Made by a program: the position numbers and the translations under genes
Shown here: positions 1-10,399 of the stretch, piece by piece
Numbering within the stretch: position 1 is the stretch's first letter
Layout: each line of letters opens with the position of its first letter
The notes under the pieces: model-generated
What the model saw: the letters and a program-made list of their open reading frames with translations, nothing else
The model's database searches: none
What the model was told of the DNA's origin: nothing
Source of the DNA: Spirometra erinaceieuropaei
Lineage: Eukaryota; Platyhelminthes; Cestoda; Diphyllobothriidea; Diphyllobothriidae
Direction: 5' to 3'
Length of the DNA: 64,000 bases
Assembly (NCBI GenBank): GCA_902702965.1
Contig: CACRXP010000719.1
Span: forward strand, 202,287-266,286

Positions 1-30
1 GGTTAAAACCATTAAGAAACCTAAGAGAAG

Positions 31-110
31 TAAGGTTTCGGCGGACAAAGAACGACCAACCCTGATTTTCGACAAGTCAGAATATATGGTGAAATTTACT
101 TATATTAAGT
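31..110 (+). pseudogene. Short fragment of a Penelope-like element N-terminal domain
   Basis: One frame reads a conserved PLE segment (SADKERPTL...FDKSEY) that matches, at lower identity, the PADKGRPTV...DRTDYL segment of the next element at 331-375. This is the stretch just before the reverse transcriptase core in PLEs. Only about 25 codons survive and there is no start or stop of its own. It is probably the remnant of a second PLE family into which, or beside which, the following copy was placed. The call rests on this short motif only. Confidence 0.4.
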
Positions 111-177
111 CATGAAATCTGACCTTGTGAACAAAAAGTAATATTTTAAAACGAATGCATATAAAAAAAACTTTGTC

Positions 178-1735
178 AGACGGAGGCAACGGAGGAGACT
201 AAGAACCTGATCCGACACCAAGTGTCGTCTCTCCTGATGGCCCACAGGCCGCGGGAAGTGCTTTCCAAGGTCGAACGTGATGCGCTTAGAGAACTCAAGG
301 CCGACAAAGACCTGGTCATCGTGCCAGCGGACAAAGGACGACCCACAGTTGAACTGGACAGGACAGACTACCTTCAAAAAGCCAAAGGTTTACTGGAGGA
401 CCGACAGTTCCATGTCCCATGTGCAACGAACCCTTTAAAGGCACTGACACGCGAAAGTAATGCTACGTTGTTGGCCTTGGAGAACTCAGGTGCAATAACA
501 CCGACCGACAGACGCATGGCGAGACCCCAAGATACGGCTTTGGCCCGATTCTATGGCCTCCCTAAGGGGACTCCAACGTACGGACTGGCTAAGTGGCTGT
601 TCCGGCGTCTCAAGTTCCTGACCGCTGAGTCAGACACCACGGTCTCTTCGTCAGCACAATTCCTGGAGAAACTCAAAGGGGTAAGTACCCATCCAAATGA
701 GGTCATGGTATCTTTTGATGTTACATCCCTTTTTACTTCATATTCCCCAGGACCTGGCATCGAGACAATTGAGTTGCCACTACTAAACAAATATGATGAA
801 ACGGAGAACCGTCTTGGACACGCCCAAATCCTTCAGCTCCTGAAGCTCTGTCTCGGGACGTACTTCACGTTCGACGGGACAATCTACGAACAGGTGAAGG
901 GCACACCAATGGGTTCGCCGATTTCGGGATTCATCGCCGAGGCGGTCCTGCAACGGTTAGAGTCGCTGGTCTTCCAACACCACAGACTGAAATTCTGGGC
1001 ACGGTATGTGGATGATACCTTCGTCGTCATCGAACGGGATCAGGTGTTGACATTCCAAGAACATCTCAACGCCGTCTTCCCGGACATTCAATTTACGATG
1101 GAGGAGGAAGAGAACAACCAGCTGGCCTTCCTGGATGTCCTCGTATGCCGCAAGGATTGTGGTGGACTAAAGACCAAAGTGTTCAGGAAAGCGACAAATA
1201 CGATGCAAGTACTGAACTTCAACAGTAACCACCCAATCAGCCACAAACGCAGTTGTGTAAGGACGCTCTATCGGCGTGTCGAAACGCACTGCAGTGAGCC
1301 GGAAGACAAAATTGCTGAACTACAATACCTCCGACGGGTCTTCAAAGCCAATGGCTACCCGCGCAACTTCGTCGACCGGTGCATACGCAAAAGGGACGAA
1401 AGGCCTAACCGCACGGACACCAAGTCTTGGCGGGCACTTCCGTATGTCAAGAACGTTTCGGAAGCTGTCGGCCGCCTTCTCGCACCACTTGGGGTTGGAG
1501 TGGCACACAGACCGGAGGCAACCATCAGGCGTCTGATCATGAAACCGAAAGACCCACTGCCACGGCTAGAAACGTCTGGAGTCGTTTATCGGATCTGGTG
1601 CAGTTGCGGACAAAGCAACTACGTCGGAGAAACCGGAAGACAGCTCCGAACGAGAATGGCCGAACACGCGGCAGCGGTGCGCAGAAATGACGCCAGCTCT
1701 CAAGTTGCGGCTCATTCGACGAGANGGCAGCATGG
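178..1735 (+). pseudogene. PLE-A: Penelope-like retroelement, reverse transcriptase plus GIY-YIG endonuclease, 5'-truncated
   Basis: Encodes the single polyprotein of a Penelope-like element: a reverse transcriptase that copies element RNA and a GIY-YIG nuclease that nicks the target. The open frame enters at about 178, upstream of the first ATG at 222, so the real start is missing. Visible in order are the VPADKGRPTV pre-RT motif, RT motif A (SFDVTSLF, 714-737), motif B (GTPMGSPIS, about 900-926), motif C (YVDDTF, about 1003-1020), the FLDV motif (about 1131), and a GIY-YIG block from about 1574 (VVYRIWC, then NYVGETGRQLRTRMAEH). Damage: between GLPK and GTPTYG about 15 residues usual for the family are missing, the motif A region carries extra residues, a single N lies at 1726, and the C-terminal tail after the nuclease is deleted so that the frame runs into 3' sequence. 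Probably inactive. Confidence 0.85.
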
Positions 1736-1925
1736 CTACTGCATCCTATAAATACCACAGCCCCTTGTGCAACAACCACCCGTTTCTGCTCTTTTGTCTC
1801 TGATGATGGATTCGAGTAGGAATCCGAAACGTCAGGCTAAAAAAGCTCTTGTCCCGGCGATCGTGTCTCCTTCTTCAAGACTACTTCCTGGGACTCGGCT
1901 CTTCGCTTCTATTGGCAAACTTTGA
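1736..1925 (+). mobile_element. PLE-A 3' tail (pseudo-LTR-like region)
   Basis: Non-coding 3' region of PLE-A. It is repeated as reverse complement at about 63541-63730 with high identity, and contains the hammerhead-like core at 1800-1830. Coding sequence upstream is fused to it after a deletion at about 1733. It marks the outermost point to which the two arms of the large inverted repeat can be followed. Confidence 0.65.
1800..1830 (+). ncRNA. Hammerhead-ribozyme-like core in PLE-A tail
   Basis: CTGATGA at 1800-1806 is followed by one unpaired T, a perfect 6-bp stem II (GGATTC / GAATCC) with a 6-nt loop, then GAAAC at 1826-1830. That is the order of conserved boxes of a hammerhead ribozyme. 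PLEs are known to encode hammerheads in their terminal repeats. The single extra base between CTGATGA and stem II is not canonical, and I could not draw stems I and III with confidence, so self-cleavage is not shown. Confidence 0.55.
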
Positions 1926-3180
1926 AATGTTGCCACAGAGCGGCAAAATGTCCCCCTACGTCAATCGCGTAGCGGAAAGGCCAACGTACCTGCGGACTGG
2001 CTAAACGGTTTCCCAAGCATTTGAACAAACTGACGGCCGGGCCAGAAGCCGCTGGAGTACTGTTTAAGCAGGTACTCCACATTTAAAGACCCTGTTTACG
2101 AACAAAGCCAGTGCACTTCCACAGGATTCCCGATCTCCAGCTAACTGGCTTAGACGATCTTGCCGCAACTGGACACCAGGTGTTTTTAATTCCAGCAAGC
2201 AAATATTGGATGACACAATTGTCATTCCAAGCTGAGACAAAAAGGGCCTTTAAATCGAAAGGAAATTCGGTGTTTTCTCAAATGTAATCTGCACTGGAAT
2301 GGGAAAATGGGGAGAATATTCCCGTTGTTTATATCAGGGTTTTGAGGCATGCAGACTGAACCCCCCACTACAAAAGCGGGTATTCCCTGTCGCTTAAACT
2401 CACTTCTGTTCGGGCACTCTTTTAATCCAGCAGCGAACATTGCATCCAAAATGCCAAGAGAATGTGAGAGCTTAAGACAAATTGCCTGCCCCCTAGTGTG
2501 TACTTATATAGCGTAATAAACAAATGCATGCAGCAAGGGCGCACGCAGACAGACGATGAGCAAAAAGGAAGGGCGCACATAATTCGTCCCTCGTCTCTGA
2601 AGCCACCGAAGGCCACTATCCATCACTATCACACAAACAACACAATGGTTCACTGCGAACGTAGAACACGTCTGGAGTTATTTACCCCGTCAACTGTCTA
2701 GAAGGGCCAAGCATTTCTGCGTGACCGATACATGACGATGGACGCCCATGTTCGAACATGTTTTAGCCGTAAGGCGGATAAATGAACTTTTGCATGTCGC
2801 CATGCGCAGCCCCAATAATAATCACTCCCTCGCCTTTGGCCGTGCCAAAGGGCTCGTCAGAGCTAAGGAAAAAACTGGGGGAGTGAAAAACGAAGCCTTT
2901 TGCTTTGATGTCACTTTGATCGACTCAGTAGCGGTATACGAGGCCATCAGGCAGTACTTGCGTGCGAGAGGAGGACCAAAGAGAAAAGAGTGTGATTAAT
3001 TTAAAAAAATCGTGTACTTTCCGTATCGTCAGCCTCAAATGATTTGCTCAGTTGCAAGTGTAAAATGTCAGGTAGCCAAATAATCCCCCCCCCGGACATC
3101 ATCTTGCATTTTCCTTCCTTATACATGCGCGTAGCGTTTCGAGCTCCACGTACTTTATAGTGTTAATCAATTCCCAATAA
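1926..3180. other. No recognisable gene; mirrored in right arm
   Basis: The stretch is matched by the reverse complement of about 62180-63540. A 75-codon minus-strand frame at 2222-2449 and an 83-codon plus-strand frame at 2748-2999 are visible, but neither resembles a known family. The mirror of the second keeps an open frame only in the opposite sense (62440-62631). I see no splice-phase support. Confidence 0.5.
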
Positions 3181-3189
3181 GATGCAGAT

Positions 3190-3221
3190 AAAGAAGAAGA
3201 AGAAGAAGAAGAAGAAGAAGA
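3190..3221 (+). repeat. (AAG)n microsatellite
   Basis: About ten tandem AAG units lie immediately beyond the 3' side of a PLE-like tail on the minus strand. The mirror is a shorter CTT run at about 62157-62177. The length difference is a normal microsatellite change between the arms. Confidence 0.9.
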
Positions 3222-3256
3222 GCAGAACCAATAATTTGAAATATATGTGGACTGAC

Positions 3257-3286
3257 GTTTCGGAGCCTCTAAATTTCTTTCACCAG
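3257..3286 (-). ncRNA. Degenerate hammerhead-like core of a lone PLE-like tail
   Basis: On the minus strand the boxes read CTGGTGA (one change from CTGATGA), a short segment ending in GGCTCC, then GAAAC followed by GTCAG. The following GTCAG also occurs after the core in PLE-A. No coding part of the parent element is attached. An AAG/CTT run follows. The changed adenine in the first box would be expected to disable cleavage. Confidence 0.35.
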
Positions 3287-3621
3287 AGTAGTGTGGTGGT
3301 TGTTCCCGTCGGCCTCAGCCTTGCTGCCTGTCTTGCGTTGTCACCGTATTCTATTTACGAAATTTGACCTACCTGTTCGCTGCTGATCAGTCGTTGCCCG
3401 TGTGTGACCGCTCGTATGACCGTCGCGGCCGTCGACGTTGTTGCCATGCTAACATGGTTCTTGGTCTGCCAGTCGAGGGACCAGTCGTTGTGGCTCCTTT
3501 GGGTTGATTTCGGTCTCGTTTACTCGTCAATGAGGCCGTTCCACTCTGGTTACGTGAACTACAGCGGTTCACACCTTCATACTTCAGAGTCACCAGAAGT
3601 AAGAACAAATGTCTTCTTGAT

Positions 3622-5280
3622 AAGAAGAAATTAGAATAAATGGGAGAGTGTCATCAAATCCCGTCCGTTCCCCTTTGTCATAGTCCCAATTTCGAATAAG
3701 GTCTAATCACCTAAAGAATTCCAGAAAAATCAGGTAAGTCCACGACCTATAACACAAAACTTCCATTGCTGGTATTCTTAACTTAAATGGTTTGTTCTAC
3801 ATTGGTAGAAAAAGCGATACTAGGCATGGCCATTAATACGGGGTTACGACCTTCAACTGTCGGCCTCACATTTCACCGAGTAGAAAACTCCACAGTCAGA
3901 GGGTAGACATGTTTGTTTTGAAGGCGCCGATGGATATAAAGTGTCTGTTTTTCGAAGGCAGCAATGCACGTTTTGGCTGATAAGATTGTTAAATGACGGT
4001 GATCGATGAGTACAGATCTTGCAAGGTAACTGCATTTGAGAGGGCTAAAAAGGATCTGTTGAGTCAAACATGGCTTGAAACATGGAGTCGGTGGACCTAG
4101 TTGCTCCCATGGCCTTAACAGGCCTAGCAGGGAATAATCCAAGACCCATGCCCGATGTGATGATACCGTATATAGATAACAAATGTACCATGTATTGCGA
4201 GTTTTACACAGTAAACTCTACTGAAATCGTCATTTACGCCAAATGAACCATATCTGCCGACCAAAGTTATTTAGGCAAAAAATGAATTTTTTGGTTAAAT
4301 CACCAGGAACTGATATTACGGCGCACACAACTTAAGCACTTTAATTAATGGACTATTTGCAAAAACCTGTGTAACTAGAGTTTTTGATGTGCTGATATGA
4401 TCGTGCTGTTCAAGGCGTCGTTTTTAAACGAGTATATGTTCATTCAGTTTCAATGTCTGATAGAATTCCGAAAAATAGCACCAAATGCCAGCAATAGGAA
4501 GTGTGCAATGCATGGAGGATATTTGACATTAAAGACCCTCGGATGAGCTATAACTAACCTGGAGCGCCATTTGGCCGGTAGTCCCCGATCTGTGCAAAAT
4601 GAACTTTAGAAATTCCCGCTAAGTTTTTGTATTCCACAATAGAGTTCATTCGAGTATACGCACAGCGGGGAGCAATTAAAAACCTAAAGACATTACCGTG
4701 CGGGTCAAAGCAGACAGAGAATGACACTGTTGGCAAATTTTTCGTTACTAAACACCACAAGCAATGCCCAGCTCTGAATTTCCAAAAAACTATCTTCCGG
4801 CGTTTAGTAATAAAACATTTATTCCGAGGTTTTCAGATTGGTCGATTCTCTAGACACCGTAAGAACAAAGGACTCTTAAATGACCACTTTCTGCAGATTA
4901 ACCGAAGCCTATCATTCCTTGCTCCTCTAAGTTATGGAATCTTGCTATTCGTTCAGGGCCTTTCTAACCCGCAAACATCTATACCACCGGTCTCCTATCG
5001 TTCTAGACAGAATGTCTCCGTATGTACGTCTAATTTATGGTTGAATTGGGACTGTTTATAAGCCCTTATTACTTTTCCCCAGTTCCTTATCGTTGTTAAA
5101 CCTCCTCCTAGGATGTGGGACAATATATAATAAACGTCCATGAAAGCATAAGTGACATGACTGTAGTCACTCCCGACTAACTTACCAGCAGCCGGAAAAG
5201 ATTACTTCAGCTTCCTCTGAATAAGCATTCACGCTATAGTCGCACGTGATTTAGGAGGTTCTCGCACATCTCACCATGAA
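3622..5280. other. No recognisable gene; mirrored in right arm
   Basis: Matched by about 60100-61720. A 144-codon plus-strand frame at 4627-5061 has no counterpart of equal length in the mirror and no recognisable motif. I see no splice-phase or domain support for a gene here. Confidence 0.45.
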
Positions 5281-6119
5281 GCAAACAAGTTGTCTGCACA
5301 AACTCGTACTTTTAGCAAAAACAAATACGACAGATTTCGATGCAGGAAAACATGGTCACGTGACCTCTGGCCTGTAAACACGACGTGGCCCAGCCCCCTT
5401 CCCTGTCCTTCGGGACTTTTCCCCGGTCATTGCACGAATGGGCCTCCTGACACCCGTCATCCATCATCAAATGGCTGCGGGTCTGCACACATGTGCACGC
5501 AAAGCTTGGGGGGGCAGGACCGTTACTCAACACTCAACTACCATAGTTGCTGAATAGAAGAAACACGTCTACTTTAGACTGTAGTAATTTTTCTCATAGA
5601 TTACGCACGGTTAACAAAAATCTACGAGAATTTTAAGACTTTAAGACGTTTGACATTCTGAGCAAAGCATGTGCCCTGCATCATATGTGCATCAGAAAGT
5701 TCTGAAGCTGCCTTGCGAACATGATTTATGTTCATGTAAACTTAAATAGACGGAGTAATTTTAAAGATTTGATAAGTTCATAATGATACTTCTAAAGGAT
5801 GATTCCGATTACGTCTGGTCTATCCTCTCAACCACATTGCCCAACTTTTGCCACTTACGTTCACGTCTTAACCTATAATTCACTCGTTCACGTCCACAGA
5901 GTGTATTTTGGCAATGTCAATACAAATATGCTTTCCCTGCTGTCCAGAAATCATAAAGTTAATGTGTAAACGAATCATCACTTCCCAGTTATAGTGCTGG
6001 CAAATAGGACTCACGGAGAGTATTTAAATTGGCCCATACTGCTGCGACCGATGAAGTCATACGCAACGTAATAACGATCGTATTTTACGTTCGTTTGGTA
6101 GGCAATCGATCAGAGTCGA

Positions 6120-7010
6120 TATTTAGTTTGTACGTACCGGATCGTAAAACTAATCCTCTTGCAGCATAATTCTATAGTAATCCAGTTACCTCAGGATGCC
6201 GGTTTTGAAAGATTTTTGGCTGCATGCATGCAATGTAAAAAATGACCATTCACGTAGCATGTATTTTTCTCGCTGATTTTCGATGTGCTTAAATATTTTA
6301 TTTTACCACATGAAAAACACGCATGAAGATATTCATTTCTTTGTCCGTTTGGTAGAACATTACGTTTTCTTCCAATTGTATACTCAAAGGCATTGTATCA
6401 TTCGATTTTAACAAAGTTTCTAATTTTGAGATTTTTTAATACGGTGAAACTGCCGTTCACAAAATGTCATGCCTCTGCATTTATCCGTTTGGCCTGTAAA
6501 GTTAACAATATGGCTCAAATTTACTGGTTAATTTTATGAACCAAATATGGTCCGCCCTTATTACCGTTGGCGGAAAATGTACGGTTTGTGGTTTGGTAAC
6601 CCGGAACGCAAGTGTAACGGCAGTTTGCGTCCAAATTTTTTCGGGAACTGGAAAAGATTTTGAAAACCGAACTGCACCCTTTCTTCGAGTATAGTATTGT
6701 AAGAAGACGTCATATTCTACCGAATAGGCCAAGGAAGAAATATGCTTATGCGTGGTTTTCATGAAATATTTTTAAATTGTTAAGGGCATTGAAAATTAAT
6801 GATAAAAATCCATGGGAATCAAGAAGCCATTTATCACACAGCATAGATTTGCATGTAGCCCGAAAGACGTCCACGCGAATACTGGCGTCCTGGTGTAACT
6901 GACTTATTGTAGAATTATGCTGCGGGATGACTAGTTGTACAACCCTCTTCAATTAATCTTTTCGAAACAAAAAATGCATTCTGGAATTTCGACAGACATT
7001 TCAAGAGTAA
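6120..7010. mobile_element. Foldback/MITE-like element copy
   Basis: It starts with GTAAAACTAATC...AATCCAGTTACCTCAGGATGCCGG and ends with the inverted form of the same series, GGCGTCCTGGTGTAACTGA...ACAACCCTCTTCAATTAATC. The terminal parts match the complete family member at 20714-21695. The outermost bases are eroded, so exact edges and the TA target duplication cannot be read. Confidence 0.6.
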
Positions 7011-7066
7011 GCCAACCTAGTGTATGTGGCAAAGCTATTATACCGTACTCCCGACATATGTACCAA

Positions 7067-7104
7067 TTAAAAGCCCAGACAAAAGCCCAGTTAAAAGCCC
7101 AGTC
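7067..7104 (+). repeat. Short tandem repeat, 12-bp unit, three copies
   Basis: The motif AAAAGCCCAGWY occurs three times in a row with one or two changes. It is too short to assign a role. Confidence 0.75.
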
Positions 7105-7379
7105 ATTTACCGATATTCTACCGCTGTGTGACACAACTGCGAGGGATTCAGCTCCTTTGTGGGTCTCCAGCGTCTTCTTTACTGTTTCGGTGTATGAGCT
7201 CCAGAGGACAAGTTCTTAAAAAATTTCGTAAATTATATGCTTGATTATTCTTTGGAGTTCATATGCCGGAAACCGCATAGAGAACGCTGGGGGACACAGT
7301 GAGGACCCGGACCCTCGCTAAATTTGTAGGCCTTCTTAACAAAGTATTATTTCTGCTTGCCGTCGAAAAGAAGTGCTTC

Positions 7380-7535
7380 CGAAATCTGGCATCCTGAGGT
7401 AACTGAAGTATTATATAATTATGCTGCAAACGGATCAGTTTTACAAACCTACTTGATTAATCTTTTCAAAACGAAAATGGATTTCGAAATTTCGGGTGAC
7501 TTTTCATGAGTTAACCCACCTTCTGTAGAGCTGTT
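7380..7535. mobile_element. Solo arm of the foldback family
   Basis: It reads CTGGCATCCTGAGGTAACTG ... TTGATTAATCTTTTCAAAACG ... GGTGACTTTTCATGAGTTAA, the order seen in the 3' inverted arm of the family. No matching opposite arm lies within the usual 1 kb on the expected side. Confidence 0.55.
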
Positions 7536-8279
7536 CACATTGCGATAACTGGCATTTAAACATCAAGCGTCGTTTAGCGGACTTCGTGGCCGGCGGCCAG
7601 TTCATCTCTTTTTTTGAGGATTCTAATATAGCCTCAGAGGAGAGGCGGGGTCTGACTGTGGCTGCATATCTGGAGTTTTCCATCCCATAGTTGCTATCAG
7701 GCATTTGTCATTGTTGGAGCTGCTTCGACTTACTTTCTTCATCAGTGCATTCATTTTGTGAATCGAAGACGGCCTTTGTATTAATTCATGAACTTGGTCG
7801 CCTAAGCAACGATTTATCGTAAACGGAGCTTCACGGGACAGCTTTCCCCTGCCCTTGCGCATGGATTTTTACTGTTGACTCAGGTTATCTTAATGGAACA
7901 CGAAGGATTTCGTTCGAATTATGCAAACATTATCCTAAACATTTTACTGACAAAGAAAAGTGTGATCTGCATGAACTGCCCTGGTCTCTTTCACGTAATC
8001 ATTCAGTAAGTCTGCGAAAAATTCCGAAAAGTCCGTGGATGAGAACCCAAGCATCTGATTCAAGTGCTTCTTTACTTGGATCCAGAGCCAAAGTAGTTTC
8101 CACTCCGGGTGAAGTGTGGCCGTATTCAAATGGGAGGGAATGCACCGTCTGTAGAAAGGAAAGCGGTCGATGACATTTGCCACACAGATCCAGCGGCTTT
8201 TGGACGATCTTTATCCCGACCGTCTCGAAAAAATTACATTCTTTAAAAATGACTGCTCAAGTAGCCTACATATATCTCA

Positions 8280-8985
8280 TTAAGTTCGATGTCCTTACAA
8301 ACTTAAATATGCTCTATTAAGAGCATCTGCATAACGTACGTCATACTTAAATTCTATACTGGAGGACAGAACATCGTCCGGTATTTAAAAAGTCAATAAC
8401 TATGGTATTTAAATCGCGGGATCTACATTCAAAAAGACTGTATCTTTACATTAATTAATGTTGCTTTAGGGCAAAAACAGTGCGACCCAAATCCACAGCA
8501 AAAAGTTTATGAATCCCGTACAGTATCTTCTTAGCAGCCCAGAACAATGCAAGTTTTTCCCAACATTGAAGACATGCAACTTGTGGTCGGTAACCCTGAA
8601 TGCAGGTGTAGTGGTAGGTCAAGTTAAAAGTTATTTGGAAATGAAAAAGTTTTTAAGCCAAATTGTACTATTCTTTCATGATAAAATTTAATCGAAGTGT
8701 ATTTTACTACCAAACATGTAGAAGGATAAAGGGTTGCGTGCATGTTTTCCATAAAATACATCTACATTTGTAAGAGCATTGAAAACGAAAAAAATGCATA
8801 CAACCTAGGCAATAAATTTGCAGACTGTGGGTTTTTGCCGACGGCCGAAACGAAGCGTACTTGAATGCCAACATCCTGATATGACTGAAATATCCTAGGA
8901 TCCTGCGGCATGGTCGCTAATATGACAAGCCTCCCCAAGTTCTCGTTTCGAATCGAGAAGGCGTTTTGGAAGTTCTATGAAACAG
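8280..8985. mobile_element. Degenerate foldback/MITE-like element copy
   Basis: It contains the internal CTGAATGCAGGTGTAGTGGTAGGTC segment (8597-8621) and a 3' arm with CATCCTGATATGACTGAAATATCC...TTTCGAATCGAGAAGGCGTTT. These match the family series, at clearly lower identity than 20714-21695. Confidence 0.5.
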
Positions 8986-9850
8986 CACATTTACCGTATG
9001 TAACCCTTCCCGCCGTCCTTCAGACAGCATTGCGTTAGATTCCAGGGGAGTAAATAATCCTGTGACTCAAAACTCAGTCCAAATCCTAGCCCGCTTAGCT
9101 CTCCTAGCCATAACCGTAGATTAAATCGCAAGGAATATATCGTAGAATGATATTTATTCCCACGTCCTACCATGGAGTCCTCAATGACGATAGCATGGCA
9201 ATTGGTGGCGCTAGGCGCCTTTATGGGGAATCCTTTACGCCATTCTGCTTCTATAATCCGTCATGAAATCCGAGGGTTATCATGCAAAACCGGTGGAAGC
9301 ACGCGTTCATTGTTTTCAGCCGTCAATTCCTTTTCTGTTATGCGCTCAGACATTTGCGGTCACCTGGAATTTTATCCAGTCACCCTTGTCTTTGTTGAAT
9401 AACCCACCATGGATGAGTGCCTAGAGAGAAACTTCCCAACTTTAAATAGCATTTTTGATTTGGGCCTTTGCTGGCGGTTACAGCATTTTTTCAGTCAACG
9501 CACAGTCAAAAACTTTGTTTTTGACACCGATGCAAAGCTACTTCGAAAACATACACAGGAGACCATGGCGCAAGGATATGTTTTAAGGGCACTAGTCTGT
9601 TCGACAAACTACAAAGGAATGTCTCGTAAGGTACCTAGAAAGCAATGGGTCATTTAGTTTTGTCAAAGTATTTCAGTCGTGAGTCTTTGCCTGCGATCGC
9701 ATAAGGATGATCATGCAGTAATGGATTGACGTAATGCAGTAATTTCAACAAGCGTTCCGAGAGAATGATCACCACTTAACTTTGTCAATCAAGGCATAAG
9801 AAATCTAGACGGGAAACCAAAATCAAACAGCCTCAAATTCAGGCAAGTGT

Positions 9851-10393
9851 TCAACTCCTCTGGAACGCCGCTGCGGCCGTCATTAGCCTACCAAAACCCT
9901 CACACCTCACGTAGACCTGAGACAACTGAAATACTGAGTCCAGAGGCCGAAAAATCCACTGCAACGACCAGAAACGTCTTGAATCGTCTAGCGGGCCCTT
10001 AGCAGTTGGGTTAAAATCAGTTTCGTCAAATAAACTTGAAGACTCCTTCAGTAATGAACTGCAAAGCGCGTAACAACGGTGAGAATGAAAAACGCCAACT
10101 CCCAGGTAGAGGCTTGTTCGATACGACCCGACCATGAACTCAAGATCGACGACGCTGAAACGCTCTCGGCGGGTGACAACCGAGTGGACGGGGGTTACAT
10201 GAGTCATGTTTCTTTGGATCCAGTCTATCAGCAAACATGTTTGTGCGAGAGCTTTAAGATTCCGATTGTTGAACTGGGGTGTCGTTTGGTTTTCTAATAG
10301 CATGTGTGTAATAACATTTGACCATACAAATTTTGCCCCAAGAACATAATCAATAAAAAATAGTATTTTGCGCTTCATACAAAGCGGCACCAC
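9851..10393 (-). CDS. Unrecognised 180-codon open frame, possible exon remnant
   Basis: An uninterrupted minus-strand frame of 180 codons. I do not recognise the protein and see no domain motif. The mirror at about 59190-59480 (+) keeps the central part (from MVGSYRTSLYL to the SVFQ end) in frame, but has a one-base insertion and a TAG upstream of it. At the end of the shared part the right arm reads CAG followed by GTGTGT, a possible splice donor; the left arm reads CAG TTGTCT there and continues into the left-only block. So this may be an exon whose donor was lost, or a chance frame. The upstream third spans the empty site of the right-arm transposon. Confidence 0.3.
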   Translation of the reverse strand: MVPLCMKRKILFFIDYVLGAKFVWSNVITHMLLENQTTPQFNNRNLKALAQTCLLIDWIQRNMTHVTPVHSVVTRRERFSVVDLEFMVGSYRTSLYLGVGVFHSHRCYALCSSLLKESSSLFDETDFNPTAKGPLDDSRRFWSLQWIFRPLDSVFQLSQVYVRCEGFGRLMTAAAAFQRS

Positions 10394-10399
10394 TCTTGC

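Larger units (their letters stand above)
5880..9893. repeat. 4 kb block present only in the left arm
   Basis: Homology to the right arm stops at about 5878 (AACCTATAATTC) and resumes near 9893-9925 (AAACC... CTGAAATACTGAG). In the right arm the two flanks are contiguous at about 59480-59510. No clean target duplication or terminal repeat is visible at the edges, so I cannot say whether it was inserted in one arm or deleted from the other. Inside are foldback-family pieces (about 6120-7010, 7380-7535, 8280-8985) and otherwise unrecognised AT-rich DNA; short frames such as 9172-9402 and 9409-9657 have no support. Confidence 0.75.

Noticed and set aside
3182..3367. 61-codon frame starting with a lysine run
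   Set aside because: Lysines come from the AAG microsatellite, and the rest is antisense to a PLE-like tail.
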